A DNA stretch of 35,565 nucleotides. It comes from JANOAR01 sp031411235 (lineage in GTDB: Bacteria; Verrucomicrobiota; Verrucomicrobiia; Verrucomicrobiales; Verrucomicrobiaceae). The stretch lies in NCBI GenBank assembly GCA_031411235.1, contig JANOAR010000068.1, positions 1-35,565 of the forward strand. Reading direction: 5' to 3'. A program made the position numbers and the translations under genes. How positions within the stretch are numbered: position 1 is the first letter of the stretch; each line of letters starts with the position of its first letter. The notes beneath the pieces are model-generated. The model saw nothing but the letters and a program-made list of their open reading frames with translations. It did no database searches and was not told the DNA's origin. Positions 1 to 5,612 of the stretch are shown piece by piece.

Positions 1-91
1 CAACACTCACGTTCACCTCCGTCACAACCCAGCTCTCGTCCAAACCCAGCAGCAGGTGATAGTGCCCTTGAAGGCTTTCAGTTCGATTCAT
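1..91 (-). CDS. ISL3-like transposase, N-terminal fragment cut by window edge
   Basis: Reading the minus strand from the ATG at 89-91 gives 30 residues that run off the window edge. They begin MNRTESLQGHYHLLLGLDE and continue with SWVVTEVNVSV. The pattern of a short polar start, a LLGL motif and a W-x-V-x-x-V strand resembles the N-terminus of ISL3-family transposases, which cut and paste DNA through a DDE catalytic core; that core would lie outside the window. The start overlaps the stop of the upstream 76-residue frame by four bases (ATGA), suggesting translational coupling or that both belong to one element. I saw no terminal inverted repeat nearby. Only 30 residues are available, so the family call is by pattern recognition alone. 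Confidence 0.5.
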   Translation of the reverse strand, partial: MNRTESLQGHYHLLLGLDESWVVTEVNVSV

Positions 92-318
92 CCAAACCTA
101 TACACCTTCCCCTCGCCCATTAAAACCCGCGTAGAACCAATAACTGTGTCAGGCAGCCCATCCACAGCCATTCCACTAGCGGCAAGAGTCGCGGCACCGT
201 TCGGGATGGCATTTATGCGATCACGGACTAATCGTCGGATAAAACAAACGCGCCCCTTAGCATCCGGCACTTCGTCACGCCTGCCATTGTTGCTTTTGGG
301 TCTAAAGAATCTAAACAT
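88..318 (-). CDS. Small hypothetical protein (76 aa)
   Basis: I do not recognise this protein. The N-terminus is very basic (MFRFFRPKS, then RRDE and RRLVRDR). The C-terminal half is small-residue rich and ends in VYRFG. There is no signal peptide or membrane segment. The stop overlaps the start of the transposase-like frame by four bases. The start at 318 is an ATG with no convincing ribosome binding site. It is the last complete frame in a run of minus-strand small genes. It may be a real accessory gene or a chance frame; the four-base overlap and unbroken run favour a real gene only weakly. Confidence 0.4.
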   Translation of the reverse strand: MFRFFRPKSNNGRRDEVPDAKGRVCFIRRLVRDRINAIPNGAATLAASGMAVDGLPDTVIGSTRVLMGEGKVYRFG

Positions 319-406
319 AATTGGGTTTGTTTGAAATTACTCACAATAAATTATCTTTCGCATCAAAGGTAAAGCGCTGTTGTAAATCATGCTGACGCTG
401 AACGAC

Positions 407-724
407 TCATTGAGCTGCATACATTATTTTTAATCGCTCGGAAAAATACATGTGCATCTGATCGACAGATGCAACAGATATCTCGTCAGCACTTTGAGAG
501 ATCAGTCCCGCAAAGATGGTTGCCAACTCATCTTTAAACTTCTCGCAAAGCGCAAAATCATCCCAAACACTCAAGTGACCACCTGACATTGTTAGCTTCT
601 GGAAGTAGGTGAATGCTTCATTCACCCAGATACGAAGCTTTAGATCATCCGAATGCTTTGCAGCCACTCCAATCTTTGCGTCGAACATAGAGGCTTGATG
701 AGTTTTCCTCAAAATATCAAACAT
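407..724 (-). CDS. Hypothetical protein (105 aa), accessory block
   Basis: No family is recognised. The protein looks soluble and mostly helical, with amphipathic stretches such as LRIWVNEAFTYFQKL and CEKFKDELATIF, and has no signal peptide or membrane segment. The composition is that of a normal folded protein rather than an antisense shadow: no strong codon bias toward G/C, and balanced charged and hydrophobic residues. The ATG at 722-724 is the only sensible start. It lies in the same orientation as the small unknown genes on both sides, 88 bp upstream of the 76-residue frame and 166 bp downstream of the 182-residue gene. It could be a passenger of the integron-like array described upstream, but I found no clear attC next to it. 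Confidence 0.6.
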   Translation of the reverse strand: MFDILRKTHQASMFDAKIGVAAKHSDDLKLRIWVNEAFTYFQKLTMSGGHLSVWDDFALCEKFKDELATIFAGLISQSADEISVASVDQMHMYFSERLKIMYAAQ

Positions 725-795
725 AAAATTAGCCCGGTGTGCTGGTCGATATTAGGGGGAGAATATGACATGGGGCCAGTCTTTGTATGTTGCAC

Positions 796-837
796 GATTC
801 CAGTAATTCAGAGGTTAAATGTTTAAAAGCTGGAATC
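796..837. repeat. Inverted repeat with nested palindrome
   Basis: GATTCCAG at 796-803 is the exact reverse complement of CTGGAATC at 830-837. Inside the loop, TTAAA (815-819) pairs with TTTAA (822-826) across two bases. It lies in the 166-bp gap between two small minus-strand genes. It could act as a terminator for the 182-residue gene or as a relic recombination site, but there is no T-run and no GTTRRRY core, so neither is established. Confidence 0.45.
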
Positions 838-859
838 CTGCAAAATGCATCGACTGACC

Positions 860-894
860 CGTTTCACGTTTGATCCGTTTCACGCTCGTTTCAC
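860..894. repeat. Three copies of the octamer CGTTTCAC
   Basis: CGTTTCAC occurs at 860-867, 876-883 and 887-894, the last overlapping the stop codon of the adjacent minus-strand gene (891-893). Spacing is irregular (8 and 3 bases between copies). Read on the minus strand it is GTGAAACG immediately downstream of the coding end. The function is unknown; it may be chance slippage or a binding site cluster. Confidence 0.5.
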
Positions 895-1439
895 TTTGTC
901 ATTGAAATCAAATGCCTGCTCTGCCAACCCTCCGGTGTATGGCAACACGCAGTGCAGTCATAATCACGTTCAACCGCTGCATAAAATGTATCCCGTGGAA
1001 AATCCGCGCCCTCTGGTGTCATCATAAACGCTTCAATCTGGTCGCAAAGGAAATATCGGGAGTATTCCCGTATCTCGTCCCAGGTGAGAGAAATCCCCTG
1101 GGTGTCGCCTCTTCCAAAGAAGGGCTCTTGAGCGAATCTCAGAATGCTGTGCGGAACGTGACTCCCCATGCCGTGCCCCGAAAAGCAGCAGTGAGTGTCG
1201 GCGAAAGGAGGGGAGAACCGCTTCCAAGCATAACTGTGGGAAGGGCAATGCGCGTAGGTTGCTTGGTTCAACAGGTTGAGTCCAAACTGTGAGAGTGTGA
1301 ACTCCCGGATGCCGTGCATCTTGGCTCTCTTGGGATTGCTGAGAGCATCGGCCATGCTGAAGCCGCACATCGAGTTACTGGCGAAGGTCAGATAGTCCTC
1401 CGAATAGTGCAGTTTCATGTATTCAGAGGGCGGCATCAT
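891..1439 (-). CDS. Hypothetical Cys/His-rich protein (182 aa)
   Basis: No known family is recognised. It is unusually rich in Cys, His and aromatic residues: THCCFSGHGMGSH near residue 85 and a C-terminal DYDCTACCHTPEGW near residue 160. This could indicate metal binding, though no standard zinc-finger spacing is visible. There is no signal peptide. Two adjacent Met codons start the frame (1437-1439 and 1434-1436). The start lies only 17 bp after the candidate attC core at 1456-1462, the short spacing expected of an integron cassette gene. The gene has the same orientation as its neighbours. It reads like a real but orphan protein. Confidence 0.6.
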   Translation of the reverse strand: MMPPSEYMKLHYSEDYLTFASNSMCGFSMADALSNPKRAKMHGIREFTLSQFGLNLLNQATYAHCPSHSYAWKRFSPPFADTHCCFSGHGMGSHVPHSILRFAQEPFFGRGDTQGISLTWDEIREYSRYFLCDQIEAFMMTPEGADFPRDTFYAAVERDYDCTACCHTPEGWQSRHLISMTK

Positions 1440-1455
1440 ACTGGAGGCATGTTGT

Positions 1456-1591
1456 GGCTAACGACTTGGCTCTGGCACGGGAGGGGAGGGGCGGCGCAGA
1501 GCATGAACGAAGCGGGTGATATTCAAATTACGGGTGACATTGATACGACAACAGGCGCCCCTCTTTTTGTCCAGCAGCGCCATTGTTAGGC
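1456..1591 (-). other. Candidate integron attC recombination site
   Basis: In gene direction the site opens with GCCTAAC (1591-1585; fits RYYYAAC) and closes with GTTAGCC (1462-1456; GTTRRRY with one mismatch). The arms are inverted repeats: the outer cores pair at 6 of 7 positions, TGGC and CTGG segments pair next, then GAGGGGCG pairs with CGCCCCTC. The centre is a ~60-base non-palindromic loop. The first core contains the TAA stop of the zinc-ribbon gene and the next gene starts 17 bp beyond the last core, both typical of cassettes. Length (136 bp) is within the known attC range. No integrase gene is present in the window, so it would be an attC without a visible integron platform. Confidence 0.55.
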
Positions 1592-1912
1592 GGGTTTTTG
1601 TATTTGATCCGTTAACGTGGCCGCGTGCTTGCCTCCCTGCCAACCGGTGTTCGATATCTTTACGATGTCGTCGAATCCACAAGAGTCACAATTCAGATGA
1701 AACTTTAGACTGAATGATCGCTTTGCCTTCCGCTTGCACTCCGCGTCATAGCGGTTGCCTGGCTCGTCGCTTACAACTGTATAGCCAAGCACTCTGACCA
1801 ACTGATCGTCAGGGCACTTGGGGCAGAAAAAATAAAAGTAGTCAGTGGCGTCGGTTGCTCCCCGCAAAAGACCTCCCTGAACTGAATCTGAACCGTGTGT
1901 GGGTTTTGGCAT
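1586..1912 (-). CDS. Zinc-ribbon-like hypothetical protein (108 aa)
   Basis: Two Cys pairs are visible: FCPKCPDD near residue 30 and CDSCGFDD near residue 75, a CxxC...CxxC layout suggesting a single zinc ribbon. Between them lies a basic stretch (ECKRKAKRSF). There is no signal peptide or membrane segment, so a cytoplasmic protein that binds nucleic acid or protein is plausible but unproven. It follows the coiled-coil gene by 14 bp and ends inside the first core of the candidate attC site, so the two genes would form one cassette and be co-transcribed. The ATG at 1910-1912 has no clear ribosome binding site. Family unknown. Confidence 0.65.
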   Translation of the reverse strand: MPKPTHGSDSVQGGLLRGATDATDYFYFFCPKCPDDQLVRVLGYTVVSDEPGNRYDAECKRKAKRSFSLKFHLNCDSCGFDDIVKISNTGWQGGKHAATLTDQIQKPA

Positions 1913-1926
1913 AATGTAATAACGTG

Positions 1927-2412
1927 TTACTGCTTTCCAAGATTTAGCTGGCTTACAATTTCGTCGCGAAGCTCGCGTCTGACCTGGGGCTCAAGCTCCT
2001 TTTTCAACTCCTGTTTTATCGAATCCATCAACTCCAAGCGTAGCTTCTCGGTGATTTGAGCTCGATTACGCTCGACCTCCTGACGAATAGGTTGGGTGAG
2101 GTCACGTCGCAACTCATAAGCAACCCGATTCGCAGAAACATCAAGAAGCTCTCGCGCCACATTAGCGGTATAGAGTTCCGATATGGCAGATCGAATCTCG
2201 TCATGAAGCACTGGAACAACATTCTCGTCGAAGTGGCTGATCAGCGCATCGGTGATCGACTCGACATCAATAGACTCAGGATAAAAGGTGGCGAACTTGT
2301 TCCTGATATCTTGGATTAGAACTGTCCATTCTTCTGAGCTGTCGACAGATAGCTGCCTCCTCTCGGCCTCCTCGATTATGCCAACCATGCTTTGAGTGAA
2401 GTTCGACGGCAT
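1927..2412 (-). CDS. Hypothetical helical/coiled-coil protein (161 aa)
   Basis: The C-terminal half (about residues 95-157) is a long charged helix with repeated patterns such as LRRDLTQPIRQEVE, LRLELMDSIKQELKKEL and VRRELRDEIVSQL, which looks like coiled coil. The N-terminal half is also helical (VGIIEEAERRQ, DIRNKF). There is no signal peptide, membrane span or recognised enzyme motif. The ATG at 2410-2412 lies about 25 bp after the integron-like core GTTAGGC (minus strand, 2444-2438). The zinc-ribbon gene follows after 14 bp. Function is unknown. A toxin-antitoxin, defence or scaffold role is possible for a cassette pair, but nothing in the sequence shows it. Confidence 0.65.
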   Translation of the reverse strand: MPSNFTQSMVGIIEEAERRQLSVDSSEEWTVLIQDIRNKFATFYPESIDVESITDALISHFDENVVPVLHDEIRSAISELYTANVARELLDVSANRVAYELRRDLTQPIRQEVERNRAQITEKLRLELMDSIKQELKKELEPQVRRELRDEIVSQLNLGKQ

Positions 2413-2437
2413 ATGGAGAAAGGGGCTTGGCTTCTTC

Positions 2438-2452
2438 GCCTAACAGTTGGAT
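2438..2452 (-). other. Integron-type core site pair (upstream cassette boundary)
   Basis: On the minus strand the bases read ATCCAAC-T-GTTAGGC. These match RYYYAAC and GTTRRRY exactly, one base apart. GTTAGGC is the canonical recombination core and precedes the first cassette gene start by about 25 bp. A full attC partner was not found in the next 150 bp, so it may be an attI-like simple site, a degraded attC or chance. Confidence 0.4.
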
Positions 2453-2464
2453 GAATGAAATTTT

Positions 2465-2499
2465 TGTCGGTTTGTCACAGCGCTTCTTTATCGCCGACA
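2465..2499. repeat. Short inverted repeat TGTCGG/CCGACA
   Basis: TGTCGG (2465-2470) pairs with CCGACA (2494-2499) across 23 bases, flanked by T-rich DNA on both sides. It is part of the 303-bp gene-free stretch 2413-2715, which otherwise holds the core site, two stronger hairpins and no coding frame that I can support. A terminator or site remnant is possible; a six-base stem is weak evidence. Confidence 0.25.
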
Positions 2500-2551
2500 G
2501 TTTTGTTGGTTTTGTGCAGGCTTGTTGACCTCATTTTTCTCTTAGCGACTT

Positions 2552-2589
2552 CCGTCGATAGCTCGACAAACTTATTGAACTATCGACGG
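2552..2589. repeat. Perfect 10-bp stem-loop at edge of accessory block
   Basis: CCGTCGATAG (2552-2561) is the exact reverse complement of CTATCGACGG (2580-2589), with an 18-base loop. It lies between the integron-like core site and the hypothetical gene at 2716, where the A+T-rich accessory block gives way to GC-rich DNA. There is no T-run, so it is a poor intrinsic terminator; it could be a protein-binding site or structured recombination site. Confidence 0.55.
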
Positions 2590-2596
2590 TACAAGC

Positions 2597-2625
2597 TGCA
2601 AAACTAACACCCTGAGAAGTCAGGG
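2597..2625 (-). terminator. Possible terminator of the 2716-3462 gene
   Basis: On the minus strand CCCTGA-CTTC-TCAGGG (2625-2610) is a 6-bp stem with a four-base loop, followed by a T-rich tract (TGTTAGTTTTG). A second small hairpin, TGGGCT/AGCCCA at 2691-2708, lies closer to the gene's stop. Either could end transcription of the minus-strand gene. The stem is short, so this is tentative. Confidence 0.3.
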
Positions 2626-2715
2626 AAGGGCGGTTTAGGCATCTGCAAAAGCCATTTTCTAATTCAAAGGGATAGCTTGCTGTTTTGCATTGGGCTCAAA
2701 TTAGCCCATTCCATC

Positions 2716-3462
2716 TCACCCCACAAAAGCCCTCCCGGCAGGCAGCAGGAATTCTCTTCTTATCGCTAAATGGGCGTCGTCCCACCAGGGCCAGGCGGTG
2801 TCGGCGGCGTATTGGATTTCGTGTCTTAGGCGGAGAGCTTCGGCGAAGGTGGTGTCGCGTTTTTGGCGGAGCTGGGTGGCGGTGCTTTGGGCGTCGCTCT
2901 GCGGGGCCTCGGTGGCGATGTAGGCGGCGAGCGCGGCGGTGGCTTGCTGGAGGCGGGCGGGGGTGACGCCGGGCAGGCTGTCGGCGGCGGCGTTGGCGAG
3001 GATGTCGCGGGCGGTTTGCTCGGTGAGGGCGCGGCTGCTGAAGATGCTCTTATTAATGAAGTAGCGGGCGCGGAAGGCGGTGATCTCGGCGTCCTTCCAG
3101 GTGGGGTGCTGGGTGATGGCGAGGCGGGCCTTGCCTCGGAAGCATTCGATCTGGCGCTTCAAGGCGGTCTCGGCGTCGTCACCGAGGCCGGAGTGCTGTT
3201 CTTTGTCGGTGGTGGCTCCTACGGCGTCTCCACTGAGGCTGCGCCAAAGCTCGCACTGGGTGATGAGCTGGGCAGGGGTGCCTGCGGCGAGGCCGTCGGC
3301 GATGAGGATGGCGCTGTATTCGGCCTTCTGCGCGGCGTGGGCTAGGCCCTCGCTCTTGCGGATGGTTTCCAATTGGCCCTGGTTGAAATCTCCAGGGGGC
3401 TGGCCTCCGCTGGCGGGTGTGGAAGGCGTGGGCGGGGCGGGTGGTGTAGGTGAGTCCGGCAT
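2716..3462 (-). CDS. Hypothetical helical protein (248 aa)
   Basis: I chose the ATG at 3460-3462 (MPDSPTPPAPP). The frame stays open to 3645, but the extra N-terminus is the translation of the ACGGATG tandem repeat and basic low-complexity sequence, which looks intergenic; an in-frame ATG at 3507 is a second alternative. The protein starts with a Pro/Thr/Gly-rich linker (about 30 residues). The rest is Ala-rich helix: AHAAQKAEYSAIL, TAFRARYFINKS, RLQQATAALAAYI, LRQKRDTTFAEALRLRHEI. It ends in a Trp-rich segment (DTAWPWWDD) and REFLLPAGRAFVG. There is no signal peptide. It resembles no family I know, though the strong coding character suggests a real gene. Confidence 0.6.
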   Translation of the reverse strand: MPDSPTPPAPPTPSTPASGGQPPGDFNQGQLETIRKSEGLAHAAQKAEYSAILIADGLAAGTPAQLITQCELWRSLSGDAVGATTDKEQHSGLGDDAETALKRQIECFRGKARLAITQHPTWKDAEITAFRARYFINKSIFSSRALTEQTARDILANAAADSLPGVTPARLQQATAALAAYIATEAPQSDAQSTATQLRQKRDTTFAEALRLRHEIQYAADTAWPWWDDAHLAIRREFLLPAGRAFVG

Positions 3463-3620
3463 GGCGTTGGGTTGGGTTCGCTGACGGGTGCGATCTGTGG
3501 AGGGCATTAAGAGTTTGGCAAGGGGGATTTTACTTCGAGGTGGGGAACGGGCAGGGCTTTCGTAGCAAAACGGGTGGAGGCGTAAGAGGCGTCTCAGCAT
3601 TTGCAGGTTATTCCAGAGCC

Positions 3621-3650
3621 ACCACGGATGAACACGGATGGCCACGGATG
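3621..3650. repeat. Three 10-bp tandem repeats (NNCACGGATG)
   Basis: ACCACGGATG, AACACGGATG and GCCACGGATG follow one another without gaps. From memory, similar CACGGATG-type strings recur between genes in verrucomicrobial and planctomycete genomes; I cannot verify this here. The repeat lies upstream of the chosen start of the 2716-3462 gene and argues against extending that gene through it. Confidence 0.7.
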
Positions 3651-3693
3651 GGAAAGCTCCTTTTTCTGATGAAAATGAAGGAAATGGTCTTCA

Positions 3694-3861
3694 CTTTGTG
3701 ACAAATCGGGTCTGCTTTGTCGCAAAAGGGCGCTATTTTGTGCCAAATCGCGTTGGGAAGCTGGAAAATCGTGACGACTTTGTGGAAAATCGTCTTCGGT
3801 TTGTGGAAAATCGGCTTCGGTCTGTGACAAATTGCGTTGGGTTTGTTCCTTTTTGGGAGGG
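3694..3861. repeat. Eight degenerate 21-bp tandem repeats
   Basis: Units start at 3694, 3715, 3736, 3757, 3778, 3799, 3820 and 3841. The best conserved part is TTTGTGNNAAATCG, with a variable GC-rich end; the units at 3778 and 3799 differ at only two of 21 positions, and the last unit is the most diverged. Because 21 is a multiple of three, both strands stay open: the plus strand reads as FVxNRxx heptads and the minus strand as DFPQxxx-like heptads. Neither frame has a convincing start or context, so I list it as a repeat rather than a gene. Confidence 0.7.
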
Positions 3862-3959
3862 CTTTGGCCTGCTGCGAGTTGGGAAATCTCCGATGGTCTC
3901 ATGGCTCTGCCGTGCCTCACGGAAGGCTCGTGCGCTGAAGAATAGAGGGCAGGTCGCTA

Positions 3960-4077
3960 CGAGGACAAATCGGCTAAAGCCTCGTACTCCAACAACGCCT
4001 CTCTGGGCGATGGGCCAAGCGTTCATGAGGCTCTGCTGGCCACGTTGGAGTCTGAGGCTTTAGCCGATTTGTCCTCG
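3960..4077. repeat. Large inverted repeat of a 34-bp element (copies 1 and 2)
   Basis: A 34-bp element beginning CGAGGACAAATCGGCTAAAG and ending CTCCAAC lies at 3960-3993 on plus and at 4044-4077 on minus, separated by 50 bp. The two copies differ at only a few positions, so the unit could fold into a hairpin with ~30-bp arms. It resembles a REP/MITE-like mobile intergenic element. It carries no coding capacity of its own. Confidence 0.75.
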
Positions 4078-4143
4078 CGCGTTGTCGCCACAGCCTTGGC
4101 AAATACGATCAGCCGTAGGGAGTGAGGGCGGGACGGAAAATAA

Positions 4144-4177
4144 CGAGGACAAATCGGCTAAAGCTTCAAGCTCCAAC
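4144..4177 (+). repeat. Third copy of the 34-bp element
   Basis: The sequence again starts CGAGGACAAATCGGCTAAAG and ends CTCCAAC, in the same direction as the copy at 3960-3993, with changes confined mainly to the variable centre near 4165-4170. It lies 66 bp past the inverted copy. Three copies within 220 bp imply local duplication or repeated insertion. Confidence 0.75.
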
Positions 4178-4200
4178 GCGGAATCGGCTCAAGGGCGATA

Positions 4201-4270
4201 GTTGGCAGCGCCACTCAAAGCCTCCCTGCCAACACCCTGCGATGCCTCCAACCCAACACCGCCCGGAGGC
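4201..4270. repeat. Two further hairpins downstream of the beta-helix gene
   Basis: GTTGGCAG (4201-4208) pairs exactly with CTGCCAAC (4226-4233), and GCCTCC (4244-4249) with GGAGGC (4265-4270). They lie 3' of the minus-strand operon ending at 4319, so they may stop its transcription, but no T-run is seen. The remaining bases of the 3463-4318 gap hold the repeats listed above and no supportable gene. Confidence 0.45.
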
Positions 4271-4318
4271 TGCGCTTGGCAGTATTTGCAACAACAGTAG
4301 AACCAACCTTATCGCCTG

Positions 4319-5611
4319 TCACGGCGGCAGGTCGATGTTGGCGATGCCTTGGGTGCCGGGGTGGAGCAGGTTGTTGCTGAAATGGAGGCCGCGTGGGGTG
4401 TTGTCGCCACCGGGGATGATGACGGCGAACTTGTAACGTGGCGGGCCGATGGACTGCACGAGGTTGCCCTGCACGATCACGTCAGCGAGGGCGGGATCGT
4501 CGGGCTGCTGGCCGGTATCGAACTTGATGGGGGAGCGCTCATCGCCCCAGATCCAATGCGCGTGGCCGTGGCCGAAGTCGGAGATGATGTTGTTGGCAAT
4601 GATGGAGCTGCCATCGGTGTTGGTGGCGTGGGCGGCGGCTCCTGGCATGAGGCCGATGGCCCAGAGGCTGTTCTTTGAAAACTGATTGCTGGTGATGATG
4701 ACGTTGCGCGAGCCGTGCATGGCCTTCATGCCGATGAAGGCGTTGATGATGATGTTCTGCGACACGATGACGTGGTCGCTGTGCAGGTCGATGCCCTGGG
4801 CAGCATTCTCGATGTGGTTGCCGAGGATGCGGGTGCAGTCGCTGACTTCTGGGGCCGTCACGATGATGGCGGAGCCTTGCTGCCAGGCGTCGGTGTAGCC
4901 TGCATCCCAGGCTTGCTGGCTCATGAGGGTGCCTTTTTGCGGGTTCCTTTTCACGTAGTCGCCGAGCTTGTGTTTGGCTTTGATTTCCGGGGTGGGGATG
5001 AGGTTTTCTTCGATCACACGATTGCCTTCGATCAGCGAGCCAGTGCTGTAACTCACGCTGATGCCTGTGCCGTCGGTGCAGTTGAAGGCGTAGCCCCAGT
5101 CGCTGCTGGCCGTGCGGTCATCGACACTCAGGCGCATGTAGTTGCGCACGTAGCAGCGGCTCACGCGACTGTCTTTGCACTCGCGCAGGGCTATGGCTGC
5201 GGCGCGGGTGCGGTTGTCGAATACCCGGATGTTATCGAGCACAAGATCGCGGCATTTGATGGCGAGGATGGCTTCGCTGCTGGTCTCTTGTTTGCCCTCG
5301 GGCCGTGTGAGTGTGAGGTCGCGGAGTTCGGCACCCGTGGCGTTTTCGATCTCGATGATGGGCTGGTCGGCACGGGTTTGAATGATGCGTCCTGGGCCGA
5401 ATAATCCCGAGCGCTCCCCTCGGATACGCAGCTTTTCGTTGATGCTGTAATCTCCGGCAGGGAGGAACAATATGCGCCCTGGATTGGCATGGAGCGCCTC
5501 CTGGATCGAAGGGTAAGCAGCGACGGAAAGCTCGGCGGCGAATCCCATCACACTGGCGCTGAATAAGGTGGCGAGGAGGGCTGGGGCGTATCGGATCGGA
5601 TGGCGTGTCAT
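4319..5611 (-). CDS. Secreted right-handed parallel beta-helix protein (430 aa)
   Basis: A signal peptide is visible (basic start, then ALLATLFSASVMGFA; cleavage near residue 25). Next comes the motif PSIQEALHANPGRILFLPAGDY, here split by eye into PSIQEAL and FLPAGDY, typical of the N-terminus of pectate-lyase-3-like beta-helices. Residues ~95-420 contain many short strand-turn units with Asn ladders, such as LRDLTLTR, LVLDNIRVFDN, CYVRNY, ILGNHIEN, VIVSQNIIIN and VIITSNQFSKNS, typical of PbH1 repeats. These folds are usually polysaccharide lyases, hydrolases or glycan-binding proteins; no catalytic residue can be assigned by eye. It begins one base past the stop of the hydrolase gene, so it is the last gene of a coupled three-gene operon with the sulfatase. 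Confidence 0.8.
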   Translation of the reverse strand: MTRHPIRYAPALLATLFSASVMGFAAELSVAAYPSIQEALHANPGRILFLPAGDYSINEKLRIRGERSGLFGPGRIIQTRADQPIIEIENATGAELRDLTLTRPEGKQETSSEAILAIKCRDLVLDNIRVFDNRTRAAAIALRECKDSRVSRCYVRNYMRLSVDDRTASSDWGYAFNCTDGTGISVSYSTGSLIEGNRVIEENLIPTPEIKAKHKLGDYVKRNPQKGTLMSQQAWDAGYTDAWQQGSAIIVTAPEVSDCTRILGNHIENAAQGIDLHSDHVIVSQNIIINAFIGMKAMHGSRNVIITSNQFSKNSLWAIGLMPGAAAHATNTDGSSIIANNIISDFGHGHAHWIWGDERSPIKFDTGQQPDDPALADVIVQGNLVQSIGPPRYKFAVIIPGGDNTPRGLHFSNNLLHPGTQGIANIDLPP

Positions 5612-5612
5612 A

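Noticed and set aside
725..890. A second attC site after the 182-residue gene
   Set aside because: There is an inverted repeat but no GTTRRRY core anywhere in the gap.
3463..3645. N-terminal extension of the 2716-3462 gene
   Set aside because: It translates an intergenic tandem repeat and a basic low-complexity stretch; a weak AAGGAG lies upstream of 3645 but the protein quality argues against it.
3694..3861. CRISPR array
   Set aside because: Units are contiguous degenerate 21-mers without unique spacers and no cas genes are present.
3594..4063. Heptad-repeat proteins on either strand across the 21-bp repeats
   Set aside because: Open frames follow from the repeat period being a multiple of three; both run into the ACGGATG or 34-bp repeats and lack a credible start.
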